A stretch of DNA of 64,000 bases from JBQDBK01 sp052090825 (GCA_052090825.1 JBQDBK010000009.1:7413-71412), one strand, 5' to 3'. Shown: positions 1-9,347, counted from the stretch's first letter. Notes: generated from the letters alone by a model not told the origin. Program-made: numbers and translations.

Positions 1-99
1 ATAAGTGTAATACATACTTATAGCCTTTTCTTGTTTTATAGATAATAAATTTTTATAAAAATCTAATAGCATATTAATTTCAATTACTTCATCTATCAT
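1..99 (-). CDS. ylxM: YlxM-family protein, N-terminal part (cut by window edge)
   Basis: Only the first 33 residues are inside the window. They begin MIDEVIEINMLLDFYKNLLS and continue with IKQEKAISMYYTY, which matches the start of the YlxM/UPF0122 helix-turn-helix family (pattern 'N-LFDFYQSLLT-KQ---MELYY'). YlxM is normally encoded just upstream of ffh and acts as an accessory of the signal recognition particle, so ffh probably follows outside the window. The start at 99 has a GGTGAT ribosome site. The gene has its own promoter and lies after the alr terminator, so it is transcriptionally separated from ftsY. The identification rests on a short fragment plus the ftsY context. Confidence 0.75.
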   Translation of the reverse strand, partial: MIDEVIEINMLLDFYKNLLSIKQEKAISMYYTY

Positions 100-146
100 T
101 ATATCACCACAAATTTATCGGTCAAGCTTTTTCATTGACCTTAATT

Positions 147-175
147 ATTATACTTAATTACATCATTGTTGTCAA
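147..175 (-). promoter_or_regulatory. Consensus promoter for ylxM (SRP genes)
   Basis: Minus strand TTGACA (175-170), 17-bp spacer, TATAAT (152-147), an exact match to the housekeeping consensus. Predicted transcript start is near 140. A dyad GGTCAA/TTGACC (120-125 and 135-140, 9-nt loop) lies exactly at the predicted start and could be an operator or a 5' hairpin. Confidence 0.75.
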
Positions 176-194
176 CAATTTTTATTATTATTTA

Positions 195-229
195 TAAAAA
201 ATATAGCAAGTATTAATCAATACTCGCTA
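195..229 (-). terminator. Intrinsic terminator after alr
   Basis: Minus strand stem TAGCGAGTATT / AATACTTGCTA (one G-T pair, 4-nt loop) at 229-204, followed by TATTTTTT. The alr stop codon TAG is the first three bases of the stem. Confidence 0.85.
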
Positions 230-1396
230 CATTATTTCATCTACTATTTCATCTACTTTACCATTTTTTATATACACCTTTGGTAGTCTTTTAGAAAAAT
301 GACAAGAATAGGAAGTTGCAATTTCTCCAGCTTTCCTTGCTAACTCTAAAATATCAATTTTTTCATCGCCACTTTTGCCAACTATAACAACCTCATCATC
401 TAAGCTACAATTTACATCACTTACATCTATCATCATTTGATCCATGCAGATCCTACCTACTTGATTGCATCTAACACCATTAACTAATACTTGAATTTTA
501 TTACTAAGTTGACGTAATATACCATCTGCATAACCTATTGGCAATGTTGCAATTACACTAGTTGGACTTTTAGTTTCAAAAGTTAAACCATAACTTATTT
601 TTTCTCCTTCTGGCAAAGTTTTTAAATTAGCTATTTTAGCCTTTATTTCACAAATATATTCAACATCAAAACCTTCATACTTACTTTCAATACCTTCAGT
701 AGATCCATAGAGTATTATTCCTGGTCTAACCCCATCTAAATTATATTCTTTATAATTTAGAATTCCGTGTGAGTTGCAAATATGTTTTATTGGAATTGAA
801 ATATTAACATTTTTTAATAAATTAATCATTTCCTTAAATTTTAGATACTGTTTTTCTGTATAAGACCTGTTTGAATCAGAAGCAGCGAAGTGAGAAAACA
901 TACCTTCTATATATAAATATTCTAATTTAGATATTTTCCTAATCTCTTCTATGCTATTTTCATTTACTATAAAACCTATCCTATTCATTCCTGTTTCTAT
1001 GGCCAAATGGATATTAGCTTTTTTATTTAACTTTTTTGATGTATTATTTAATTTTATAGCCTGCTCTAAACTATAAATTGTTAAGGTTATCTCGTTAATT
1101 ATACATTCTTCTATTAAATTTTCAGGGGTGTAGCCTAAAATTAAAATTTTTATATTATCATATATCTTTCTTAAGCTTAAAGCTTCCGACTGAGTTGCAA
1201 CTGCAAAAAAATTGATATTTTCCTCTATTAAAGTTTCAACTATTTTATTAGCTCCAAATCCATAAGCATTTGCTTTTACAATTGCTATTATTTGGCTTTC
1301 ATTACTAGTGTTTTCTTTGATTTTACTTAAATTATTCTTTAGTTTATCTAAATTTATTTCCATCCAAGCTGCTCTTGTTAAGTTCAAAATATGCAT
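227..1396 (-). CDS. alr: Alanine racemase
   Basis: Pyridoxal-phosphate enzyme that interconverts L- and D-alanine for peptidoglycan. The 389 residues match the family length. The PLP-binding lysine lies in AIVKANAYGFG (about residue 41), the TIM-barrel part carries RPGIILYGS, and the C-terminal domain has SYGLTFETKSPT and GYADG around the second catalytic tyrosine. It follows ftsY by 8 nt and ends in a strong terminator, so it is the last gene of the plsX-to-alr run. The start is uncertain: ATG at 1396 has AAAGGA almost touching it, while a TTG three codons later (1387) has a more usual spacing. Finding alr between ftsY and ylxM is unusual. Confidence 0.95.
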   Translation of the reverse strand: MHILNLTRAAWMEINLDKLKNNLSKIKENTSNESQIIAIVKANAYGFGANKIVETLIEENINFFAVATQSEALSLRKIYDNIKILILGYTPENLIEECIINEITLTIYSLEQAIKLNNTSKKLNKKANIHLAIETGMNRIGFIVNENSIEEIRKISKLEYLYIEGMFSHFAASDSNRSYTEKQYLKFKEMINLLKNVNISIPIKHICNSHGILNYKEYNLDGVRPGIILYGSTEGIESKYEGFDVEYICEIKAKIANLKTLPEGEKISYGLTFETKSPTSVIATLPIGYADGILRQLSNKIQVLVNGVRCNQVGRICMDQMMIDVSDVNCSLDDEVVIVGKSGDEKIDILELARKAGEIATSYSCHFSKRLPKVYIKNGKVDEIVDEIM

Positions 1397-1404
1397 ATCC
1401 TTTC

Positions 1405-2790
1405 TTAATCAAAAATAGCATCTATAAAAGAATCTCTATTAAAATCTTGTAAATCTTCTATACCCTCACCAACACCTACTAACTTTATAGGTATTTGCAA
1501 TTCATTCTGTAAAGCTATAACAACCCCACCTTTAGCAGAGCCATCAAGTTTAGTTAATACAATGCCTGTTAAATCAGAAACTTCTTTAAATGTTTTGGCT
1601 TGGTTTATAGCATTTTGACCTGTTGTCGCATCCAAAACTAGTAAAGTTTCTCTATTAGCTTCAGGAAACTCTCTATTGATAATTCTATTTATTTTTTCTA
1701 GTTCCTTCATTAGATTTGCTTTATTATGAAGTCTACCTGCTGTATCACATATCAATATATCAGCTTTTCTAGACTTTGCTGCGGATATTCCATCAAAAAT
1801 TACAGCTGCTGGATCAGCTCCTTCACTATGTGATATTACTTCTACTTCAGCTCTATTTCCCCAAGCTTTTAATTGATCAATTGCTGCAGCCCTAAAAGTA
1901 TCAGCAGCTGCTATTAAAACTTTTTTATTCTCATTTCTAAATCTACTAGATAACTTTCCTATTGTAGTAGTTTTTCCTACCCCATTTACCCCAACTACCA
2001 AAATTATAGTAGGACTTGTTTTACTTAAGTCAGAACTCATATTTGTTTCCATTAACTTTTTAGCTTCTTCTTTTAATAGTGGCATTACCATTTTAGGATC
2101 ATTAATTTTATTTTCTATTATAGTTTCTCTAAGATTATCAACTATTTTCATAGTTGTATTCATCCCCACATCTGCTGAAATAAGTATATCTTCTATATCG
2201 TCTAACATCTCATCTTCAATTTTCACATAAGAACCCAATAGAGTGTTTAATTTTACACCCATTTCATTCCTAGTTTTGTTTAATCCTTGTTTAAGCTTTT
2301 GAAAAATCGATAACTTTTTTTCTGAATTTTTTTCTTCAACTATATTTTCCTTGTTTGTATTAGTTTCATCATCTATCTTATCTTTAGATAAATTAGCATC
2401 ATATCCCTTTTCCTCAACTATACTTTCCTTATTTATCTTAGCTTCATTATCCATCTTATCTTTAGATAAATTAGCATCATCTTTTTTTCTTTCAATTTTA
2501 CTTTCTTCATTTCCATTAGTTTCTTTATCTATCTTATTTTCTGATAGGTTATTATTTTCATTTTTTTCTATATTATCAATATTTGTATCAGAAAAAGTTT
2601 TTTTTGCTATAAAAGATTCTACAGATTCAACTTTATCACTATTTTCTTCATAATTCTTTTTGACAGTTTTTTCACTTTTTTCTATATCTACAAGACTTTC
2701 TTCATTATAGTTATTGTTTTCTAGTTCGGAGCTTTTTTCTATTTTTTCTTTATTATCCTTTGAAAATTTATCTTTTAACCACTTAAACAT
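1405..2790 (-). CDS. ftsY: Signal recognition particle receptor FtsY
   Basis: SRP GTPase that receives ribosome-nascent chain complexes at the membrane together with Ffh. Residues 1-160 form an acidic, lysine/glutamate/asparagine-rich A domain; the N domain runs about 160-255 and the G domain 256-461. G1 is GVNGVGKTT (267-275), DTFRAAA is at 297-303, DTAGR at 349-353 and TKLDGSAKGG at 413-422. At 461 residues it is much longer than the roughly 330-residue B. subtilis protein, because the A domain contains about three copies of a 26-residue repeat. The start (GGAGG seven bases upstream) overlaps the end of smc by 8 bp, indicating coupled translation. Confidence 0.97.
   Translation of the reverse strand: MFKWLKDKFSKDNKEKIEKSSELENNNYNEESLVDIEKSEKTVKKNYEENSDKVESVESFIAKKTFSDTNIDNIEKNENNNLSENKIDKETNGNEESKIERKKDDANLSKDKMDNEAKINKESIVEEKGYDANLSKDKIDDETNTNKENIVEEKNSEKKLSIFQKLKQGLNKTRNEMGVKLNTLLGSYVKIEDEMLDDIEDILISADVGMNTTMKIVDNLRETIIENKINDPKMVMPLLKEEAKKLMETNMSSDLSKTSPTIILVVGVNGVGKTTTIGKLSSRFRNENKKVLIAAADTFRAAAIDQLKAWGNRAEVEVISHSEGADPAAVIFDGISAAKSRKADILICDTAGRLHNKANLMKELEKINRIINREFPEANRETLLVLDATTGQNAINQAKTFKEVSDLTGIVLTKLDGSAKGGVVIALQNELQIPIKLVGVGEGIEDLQDFNRDSFIDAIFD
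2320..2553 (-). repeat. In-frame 78-bp tandem repeats in the ftsY A domain
   Basis: About three 26-codon units. The block coding NLSKDK-D-- is repeated with a 78-bp period (the plus-strand string tctttagataaattagcatc begins at 2381 and again at 2459) and a more degenerate unit (NLSENKIDKE) precedes them. The repeats stay in frame and encode acidic linker. Confidence 0.8.
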
Positions 2791-5700
2791 TATTACCTCC
2801 TGTTTTCAACTCAACTGATATAATCTTACTTACTCCCTTTTCTTCCATAGTAACACCATATAATACATTTGCTATTTCCATAGTTAACTTTCTATGAGTT
2901 ATCACTATAAATTGAATGTCATTAAGTGTCATCAAATAATCAGCATATCTTTTTATATTGGCATCATCTAAGGCAGCATCTATTTCATCTAATATACAAA
3001 AAGGTGCTGGTCTTACTTTTAATAAAGCAAATAATAAAGATACAGCTGTTAATGACCTCTCGCCACCTGATAAAAGTGACAAAGATTGAAATCTTTTACC
3101 AGGCGGTTGCGCCTTTATATCTATACCGCTATTTAATAAGTCTTCATCATTAACCTCAATTTTTGCTTGACCACCATTGAATAATATTCTAAATATTTCA
3201 TTGAAATATTTAGCTGTTTCCTTCAAGGTTTCATTAAATTTTGTTCTCATTTCAATTTCTAATTCTTTTAATATTGAAATGATTTCATCTCTTGAGTCTA
3301 ATAAATCTTTTTTCTGTTCAATATTAAAACTTAAACGCTTGGATATTTCTTCATATTCTACAATAGAAAGTAGATTAACTTCTCCTAAGTTTTTAATTTT
3401 TGCATTTAATTTCTTTATTTCATCATTTAAGGTTTCTACATTTAAATTAAATTGTTCTACTTTTACACGATTTATATCAACCTCATATTTTTCTATAATC
3501 TTATCATATATATTGCGAATATTTATTTTATTCTTTTCTATATCACTTGTTAATTTTATTGATTTTCTTTCAGTATTTATAAGATTTTTCCTTAATTCTT
3601 CAATGGCAGTCCTTAGATTCTTACTATCTTTATTTTTATTTTCTCTATTTTTTTTCAAAAATTTTATTTCATTATCTAAGTCTAAAATCTTATTTTTTTC
3701 TTCTTCTGAGTCTACAAATGTAGATTCTATGCTTTTATTTAAATCAACTAATTCTTTTTCTAGATTATCAATTTCTAATTTAATTTCTTTTATTTTCTCC
3801 TTGTCTATATTATTAAAATTATTATTATTATCAATTTCTTTATTTAAAGATTTTATTTCTGAATCTAGTTTTATTAAAATTACATCTTTAGCATTTTCAT
3901 TTTTCCTAAGTTCTTCTAATTCTTCTCTTAACGCATGTAAATCCTCTTTAGTTTTATTATCATTATTACTTTTGAAGATTATATTTTCATTTATAGATGT
4001 AAGTTTTTTTTCTAATATTTCTATATTTTTATTATCTATTTTTATAGAATCTAAAATCTTACTTTTCTCGTCTTTATAGCTATTTAAATATTTTAAATTA
4101 GAATCTTTACTTTTCAGTAAGCTTTCTAAATTATTTTCTAGATTAATTATTTTATTTTTTAAATTCATTAATTCTTTTTGAGTATTTTTGAGTTTCGTCT
4201 CATAAGAGTTCAATTCTTCTTCAAGTTTTATGAATTGATTATTATTAAATTCATATTCATTTTTTAAGTTTATAATCTTAGTTTCTAAGTTTTCAAGCTC
4301 ATTTTTTCTACTTATTATTTCGCTACTATATTTAGCTATAGAACCTCCAGTAATAGATCCTCCAATATTTAAACTATCACCTTCTAAGCTCACTACCCTA
4401 TAGCTTCTATTAATAGATTTTGAAAATTCATTTGCGTTTTTAAAATCATCTGCAATAATAATTCTACCTAATAAAAATTTAATAACATTATTGAATTTAG
4501 TATCGTATTGTACTAATTGATCAGCAAAACCTATTATACCTTTAAAATTACCTAAATTTAAATTAGGTTTTATATATTTCATTGAATTTAAAGGTAAAAA
4601 AGTAACTCTACCAAGTTTTTCTCTTATTAAAAAATCTATCATTGATTTTGCAGAATTACTATCTTCTATAATAATATTTTGAGAACTAGCTCCCAGAGCA
4701 ATACTTATAGCCTTTTCATATTTTTTATCTACCTTAATATTCTCTGCTATAGGCCCAATTAAATCTTTCTTAAATAAGCCTCTTTTTTTGCAAATATTCA
4801 TAAAAGATCTTACACTCTTATTGTATCCCTCATAATTATCAGATATGCTTTTTAAAGCAATAAACCTAGCTTTTTCCCTTTCATAAGTTTCTTTTGATAA
4901 AGTTAAGTTACTTTTAATTTTACTTAATTCATTCTTTTTATAATCAATTTCTTTATTTAAATCTTTTGATATTAACTCTTTTTGATTCTCTAAAATTTTA
5001 AAGTTATCTAGTTTTTTCTTTATTTCGTTTAAACTACTGATAATATCTTCGTTGTTTTGATCTAAAACTTTTAAATTCTTATCTAAATTTCCTACTCTAT
5101 TTAATTTATCTTTAGATAAAGATTTATTTAATTCTAATTTAGATTCTAAATCAGATTTTTCTTTATGTAGATTAAAGATTTCTTGGTTTGTATAAGCGAG
5201 ATTTTCTTCGAAATTTTTTAATTCTAAGACTTTTCCTTTAAGCTCTACTCTATGAGACTCTAAACTTTTTTTCAAACTATTTTTATTACCTAATTTATTA
5301 GTTAAAGAAATGTTAAGTTCTTTATTTTCTATATTTCTTTCGTTAATTTTTTCTTTTAAAAATTTTATACTTTTTCTTTTTTCGTTTAGGCCATTTTTTG
5401 AGTTGTTAATTTTTTCTTTTAAAATTTCTCTTCTAGAATTACTTTTTTCTAAAATATTATTTATTTCATATTTATTTAATTGCTTTTCTTCTATTAAGAT
5501 ATCTAATTGATTCAATTCTCTTTCAAAATCTTCTATCTCTTTATTTTTAATATCTAGTTGTTTATTTTTATAATTAAATTCCTCGTTTACTAACTCTAAC
5601 TTTTTCTCCAAGTTTTCTATAGATTTTTCTTCATTAGAAATTTGCATCTTTGACCATGTAATATCTAAAGATTTTAACTCATTAAATAAACTCTTATATT

Positions 5701-6340
5701 TTTTAGCATTTTCAGACTCTTTTTTTAAAACTTTCTCTCTATCTTCAATTTCAGAAATTATATCATTTAGTCTTAAGATATTTTCTTCAGTTTTTTTTAA
5801 TTTATTTTCGCTTTCAAGCTTTTTCATTTTATATTTTGATATGCCTGCAGCTTCTTCAAAGACAGACCTTCTTTGTTCAGGCTTATTACTCAATATACTC
5901 TCTATCTTTCCTTGTCCTATTAGAGAATACCCGTCTTTCCCTATTCCAGTGTCCATAAAAAGTTCTTTTATATCTTTTAATCTGCACTTAGTATTATTAA
6001 TTAAAAACTCTGACTCTCCTGATCTGTATATTCTCCTAGTAACAGAAACTTCTTTATATTTTATTGGTAAACTTTTATCACAGTTATCAAATACTATTGT
6101 TACTTCAGCCAAAGACAATGGTCTTTTATTATCAGTTCCTGAAAAAATTACATCTTCCATTTTAGATCCTCTTAAACTTTTAGCGCTATTTTCTCCAAGA
6201 ACCCACATTATGGCATCAGTTATATTGCTTTTACCACTACCATTGGGACCAACTATTCCAGTTACTTTATTATTAAATTCAATTTTAGTTTTTTTTGCAA
6301 AGGATTTAAATCCTTGAATATATAAGCTTTTTAAATACAT
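2783..6340 (-). CDS. smc: Chromosome segregation protein SMC
   Basis: ATPase of the condensin-like SMC-ScpAB complex that organises and separates chromosomes. The 1185 residues match the family. The N-terminal head has Walker A GPNGSGKSNI (31-40) and the following TDAIMWVLGE. Two long coiled coils flank a hinge at about 500-670 (containing GPIAENIKVD and GGSITGGS). The C-terminal head has the signature LSGGERSLTA starting at residue 1090 and Walker B FCILDEIDAALDD near 1114. The start has GGAG upstream and overlaps the radical SAM gene by 10 bp; the end overlaps ftsY by 8 bp. Long open frames on the opposite strand here are mirror images of the Lys/Glu/Asn-rich coil. Confidence 0.98.
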   Translation of the reverse strand: MYLKSLYIQGFKSFAKKTKIEFNNKVTGIVGPNGSGKSNITDAIMWVLGENSAKSLRGSKMEDVIFSGTDNKRPLSLAEVTIVFDNCDKSLPIKYKEVSVTRRIYRSGESEFLINNTKCRLKDIKELFMDTGIGKDGYSLIGQGKIESILSNKPEQRRSVFEEAAGISKYKMKKLESENKLKKTEENILRLNDIISEIEDREKVLKKESENAKKYKSLFNELKSLDITWSKMQISNEEKSIENLEKKLELVNEEFNYKNKQLDIKNKEIEDFERELNQLDILIEEKQLNKYEINNILEKSNSRREILKEKINNSKNGLNEKRKSIKFLKEKINERNIENKELNISLTNKLGNKNSLKKSLESHRVELKGKVLELKNFEENLAYTNQEIFNLHKEKSDLESKLELNKSLSKDKLNRVGNLDKNLKVLDQNNEDIISSLNEIKKKLDNFKILENQKELISKDLNKEIDYKKNELSKIKSNLTLSKETYEREKARFIALKSISDNYEGYNKSVRSFMNICKKRGLFKKDLIGPIAENIKVDKKYEKAISIALGASSQNIIIEDSNSAKSMIDFLIREKLGRVTFLPLNSMKYIKPNLNLGNFKGIIGFADQLVQYDTKFNNVIKFLLGRIIIADDFKNANEFSKSINRSYRVVSLEGDSLNIGGSITGGSIAKYSSEIISRKNELENLETKIINLKNEYEFNNNQFIKLEEELNSYETKLKNTQKELMNLKNKIINLENNLESLLKSKDSNLKYLNSYKDEKSKILDSIKIDNKNIEILEKKLTSINENIIFKSNNDNKTKEDLHALREELEELRKNENAKDVILIKLDSEIKSLNKEIDNNNNFNNIDKEKIKEIKLEIDNLEKELVDLNKSIESTFVDSEEEKNKILDLDNEIKFLKKNRENKNKDSKNLRTAIEELRKNLINTERKSIKLTSDIEKNKINIRNIYDKIIEKYEVDINRVKVEQFNLNVETLNDEIKKLNAKIKNLGEVNLLSIVEYEEISKRLSFNIEQKKDLLDSRDEIISILKELEIEMRTKFNETLKETAKYFNEIFRILFNGGQAKIEVNDEDLLNSGIDIKAQPPGKRFQSLSLLSGGERSLTAVSLLFALLKVRPAPFCILDEIDAALDDANIKRYADYLMTLNDIQFIVITHRKLTMEIANVLYGVTMEEKGVSKIISVELKTGGNNV

Positions 6341-7404
6341 TTTTTCTCCAATTTCATATAATTTCTAATTTTTATTTTAACTTCTTTTGAATTATAATAA
6401 AGTATTAAAATTTCATCTCCAATTTTTTTATCACCTATTAATTTAAGTTTTTTCAACTTCATTTTTTGTAAAATCTTAGTCTTTATACTAGATTTTTGTC
6501 CAGATAAGTTTGAAATGTTTCTATTTGATGCATTTATAGTTAGTTCTAAATTCTCAGTATTAATATTCATAAAATATTCTTCTAGAACATCAAATAATAC
6601 TTCTCCTTCTATAATTTGTCTTATAGATGGATGAAAAGGCCCTGATACCACATCTTCCCCTAACTGAATGTTATTTGTAGCTTGTAATCCTATTCTAATT
6701 ATCGGTATATTATTTAAGGTATATAATTTAAAAATTTCTTTACATATCAAAACTGTCTCATTTAAAGTCAAAGGATTGTATTTATTTTCTAAAAAATCTT
6801 CTTCCATTTTAGTATCTTTTATTACTAAAGCAGGATAAATTCTAACGAAGTCGGGTTTTAATTTAACAAATTCTTTAGCTGTATAAAAAGATTTTTTAAA
6901 ATCATCTTTTGGTAACCCTATCATTTGTTGCAGTCCTAATTTAAATCCGAATTCTTTTATAAGTTTACTCGAATCGTAAACACATTGTGTATTATGTCCT
7001 CTATTAGAGGCTAATAAAACTTCATCATTTAGGCTTTGAACCCCAAGTTCTATAGTATCAACTTCATAATTTTTGAGATTTTTTAAAATATCTTGATTAA
7101 TACAATCTGGCCTTGTTGATATTCTTACTTTTTTTATAATTCCTAGCTCTTTATACTTTTTGGCAACTGAAAGTAATTCATTTTGAATAGATATATCTAT
7201 TGCACTAAATGATCCTCCGTAAAATGCTAATTCTACATTTTGTTTATCTTGAAAATATGTTAGATATTCTTCTATTATGTTTTCTACCATAAATCTGTCT
7301 ATTGTTTCTTGCTCACAAGCTATTTTCCTTTGATTACAAAATACACAATCATTAGGACATCCTAAATGTGGAACGAATATGGGTATAATATTTTTTTTAT
7401 TCAT
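6331..7404 (-). CDS. Elp3-like radical SAM protein
   Basis: Radical S-adenosylmethionine enzyme of unknown substrate. The Fe-S ligands are C16, C20 and C23 in CPNDCVFC, followed by a TIM-barrel with the glycine-rich YGGSFSAID and the ELGVQSLND and GLQQMIGLP segments typical of Elp3/HemN-like proteins. At 357 residues it has the radical SAM core and a short C-terminal domain but no acetyltransferase domain, unlike true Elp3. A gene of this kind commonly sits between rnc and smc in clostridia. Its ATG overlaps the frame-restored end of rnc by 8 bp, and its stop overlaps smc. The biochemical role cannot be told from sequence. Confidence 0.85.
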   Translation of the reverse strand: MNKKNIIPIFVPHLGCPNDCVFCNQRKIACEQETIDRFMVENIIEEYLTYFQDKQNVELAFYGGSFSAIDISIQNELLSVAKKYKELGIIKKVRISTRPDCINQDILKNLKNYEVDTIELGVQSLNDEVLLASNRGHNTQCVYDSSKLIKEFGFKLGLQQMIGLPKDDFKKSFYTAKEFVKLKPDFVRIYPALVIKDTKMEEDFLENKYNPLTLNETVLICKEIFKLYTLNNIPIIRIGLQATNNIQLGEDVVSGPFHPSIRQIIEGEVLFDVLEEYFMNINTENLELTINASNRNISNLSGQKSSIKTKILQKMKLKKLKLIGDKKIGDEILILYYNSKEVKIKIRNYMKLEKKCI

Positions 7405-8126
7405 CTAATTCACCAAACTTCTTTAAAGCTTTATACGCTGCATTTTGTTGCGATTTTTTTTTTACTTGTACCTTCCCCATAGCTAAATATATTTCCATTA
7501 AGTATTATCTTAGAATAAAAAACCTTATTATTATCAGGCCCTTTTTCATCGTATATAATATATTTAACATTCCAATTTTTATGTCTTTGTATATATTCTT
7601 GTAACATAGACTTATAATCTATAATATCTTTTTTAGACTCTAATTTATTTAAATCATCTTGAAATAAATTTAAAATAACTTTTTTAGCATTGCTAATATC
7701 ACTATCCACGTAAATAGCTCCAATAATTGCTTCTAAGCAGTCAGATAATATTGAACTTTTTAACTTTCCTCTATTTTTTAATTCACCTTTGCCAAATTTC
7801 ATATAATTACCTAAAGATAATTTTTTAGCAATACCATATAAACTATTCTCATTGACAACCTGAGCTCTAAGTTTAGATAAATCCCCTTCTTTATATTCTT
7901 TAAATTTGTGATAAAAGAATTCTCCTATAACAAGATCAAGAACAGCATCTCCTAAAAACTCAAGTCTTTCGTTACTTAATACTTTCCTACTTCTATTCTC
8001 ATTTAAATAAGAAGAATGTGTCAAAGCAATAATCAGTAGATTTTGATCAAAGAATTTATAACCTAATCTTCTTGAAAATTCTTCTAAATCTACTGATTTA
8101 TTATTAGTGTATGTTTTCTTCAACAT
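7397..8126 (-). CDS. rnc: Ribonuclease III, frameshifted near the 3' end
   Basis: Double-strand-specific endoribonuclease that processes rRNA and structured mRNA. The catalytic domain is intact, with the signature ERLEFLGDAVLDLVIGEFFY and downstream acidic residues (SILSDCLEAIIGAIYVD). The double-stranded RNA-binding domain follows. The uninterrupted frame stops at 7431 (231 residues) after GEGTSKKKIATKCSV, which is not the expected last helix. Removing one A from the A10 run at 7454-7463 gives KKKSQQNAAYKALKKFGELDE and a stop at 7397, the expected RNase III ending (242 residues). The start (ATG 8126) overlaps acpP by 23 bp and has a poor ribosome site. Either a real frameshift, slippage during transcription, or a homopolymer read error. 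Confidence 0.9.
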
Positions 8127-8331
8127 AATCTAAGACATCAGAAATTGTTTCCATCTTACTTAATACTTCATCATCTATTTCAATACCAAATTCGTCTTCA
8201 ATACTCATAACTAACTCTACGATATCAATTGAATCTGCTGATAAATCATTTTCAAATGTCATGTCATCTTCAAGTTCTTCTACATTTCTATTGAATTGAA
8301 CTGCTATTAATTCTAATATTCTCTCTTTCAT
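8104..8331 (-). CDS. acpP: Acyl carrier protein
   Basis: Carrier of growing acyl chains in type II fatty acid synthesis. It has 75 residues, is acidic, and has the phosphopantetheine attachment serine (S34) in DSIDIVELVM with the usual EDEFGIEI helix after it. Its start overlaps the plsX stop in ATGA, so translation is coupled. The plsX-acpP-rnc order is classic for Firmicutes. Confidence 0.97.
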   Translation of the reverse strand: MKERILELIAVQFNRNVEELEDDMTFENDLSADSIDIVELVMSIEDEFGIEIDDEVLSKMETISDVLDYVEENIH

Positions 8332-9323
8332 ATTTCCTCTCCTATAAAATTATTTTTCAACTTATTGATTATATCTTTATTATTGGCTTCAACTGCTGCT
8401 TTTGCAGCATTCTTTATAGCTCTAGCATCAGAACTTCCATGTCCTTTAACTATAGTTTTATTTAGACCAAGTAATATTACCCCACCAATTTCTTTATAGT
8501 CAAGCTTTTTATTTATATTTCCCAAAATCTTTTTTATATCATTTAAACTATTCTTATTTATATCTGAATTTTTTATTTCATTTTCTAGCATTTTAAAAAT
8601 AAATCCTGCTACTCCCTCTGTGTTTTTTAAAAGTACATTTCCTACGAATCCGTCACATACAACTAAATCACAAACACCTAATGTAACATCTCTAGCTTCT
8701 ATATTCCCTATAAAGTTTAAATTAGCTTTTTCTAAAAGATTGTAACTTTTTTTAGCTAAGCTATTACCTTTACCTTTTTCTGTTCCAACATTTAATAATC
8801 CAACCCTAGGATTTTTTATTCCAAGGCTTTCTAAATAAATAGAACCCATTTTTGCAAATTGTAATATCAAATTTTCATCACAATCCATATTTGCACCAGA
8901 ATCTATAACCATCACTTTACCATTTAGACTAGGTATAGAAGTTGGCAAAACAGCCCTTTTTATATTTTTAATCCTGCCAACAATAAAAAGTCCTCCAGCT
9001 AAAAGAGCCCCTGTACTTCCACAAGATATAAAAGCATCATATTTATCCTCTTTTAATAAATTCAAGCCTTTTACTATGGAAGAATCCTTCTTTCTTCTTA
9101 AAGCTAAAGTTGGCTCATCTTCATTTTCTATCTTTTCTTTAGCATCTATTATCTCAATGTCTGAATCCATATGATAATCTAATTCTTCCATGGATTTTTT
9201 TATTTCATCTTTTATGCCAATTAGTGATACATCTATATCTAAACTTTCTCTGGCTTCTAAAGCTCCTTTAACAACTTCTATAGGAGCATTATCTACACCA
9301 GAACAATCAAATAATAATCTCAA
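8328..9323 (-). CDS. plsX: Phosphate acyltransferase PlsX
   Basis: Makes acyl-phosphate from acyl-ACP, the first step of phospholipid synthesis in the PlsX/PlsY pathway. Conserved segments include DNAPIEVVKGA, SCGSTGALLAGG, DSGANMDCDE, GTEKGKGN and CDGFVGNVLLK. The frame can open at an ATG at 9338, but I prefer TTG at 9323: GGAGG lies eight bases upstream of it and the product then starts MRLLFDCSGVDNAP, which aligns with the usual family start (M-IAVDAMGGDNAP). That gives 331 residues. A promoter lies just upstream, so plsX opens the fatty acid/RNase III/SMC/FtsY operon. Confidence 0.95.
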   Translation of the reverse strand: MRLLFDCSGVDNAPIEVVKGALEARESLDIDVSLIGIKDEIKKSMEELDYHMDSDIEIIDAKEKIENEDEPTLALRRKKDSSIVKGLNLLKEDKYDAFISCGSTGALLAGGLFIVGRIKNIKRAVLPTSIPSLNGKVMVIDSGANMDCDENLILQFAKMGSIYLESLGIKNPRVGLLNVGTEKGKGNSLAKKSYNLLEKANLNFIGNIEARDVTLGVCDLVVCDGFVGNVLLKNTEGVAGFIFKMLENEIKNSDINKNSLNDIKKILGNINKKLDYKEIGGVILLGLNKTIVKGHGSSDARAIKNAAKAAVEANNKDIINKLKNNFIGEEI

Positions 9324-9347
9324 TTTTTTTACCTCCATCCTTAAATT

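Noticed and set aside
120..140. GGTCAA/TTGACC dyad as the alr terminator
   Set aside because: The stem is only 6 bp with no U-run, and it lies beyond a better terminator at 195-229. It fits the start of the ylxM transcript instead.
2320..2553. CRISPR-like repeat array
   Set aside because: Units are in frame inside ftsY, differ from each other and have no unique spacers; they code for an acidic linker.
3177..4079. 300-codon open frame on plus inside smc
   Set aside because: It is the mirror of the Lys/Glu/Asn-rich coiled coil of smc, reads as Ser/Phe/Leu repeats with no domain, and has no ribosome site. The same holds for other plus-strand frames within minus-strand genes.
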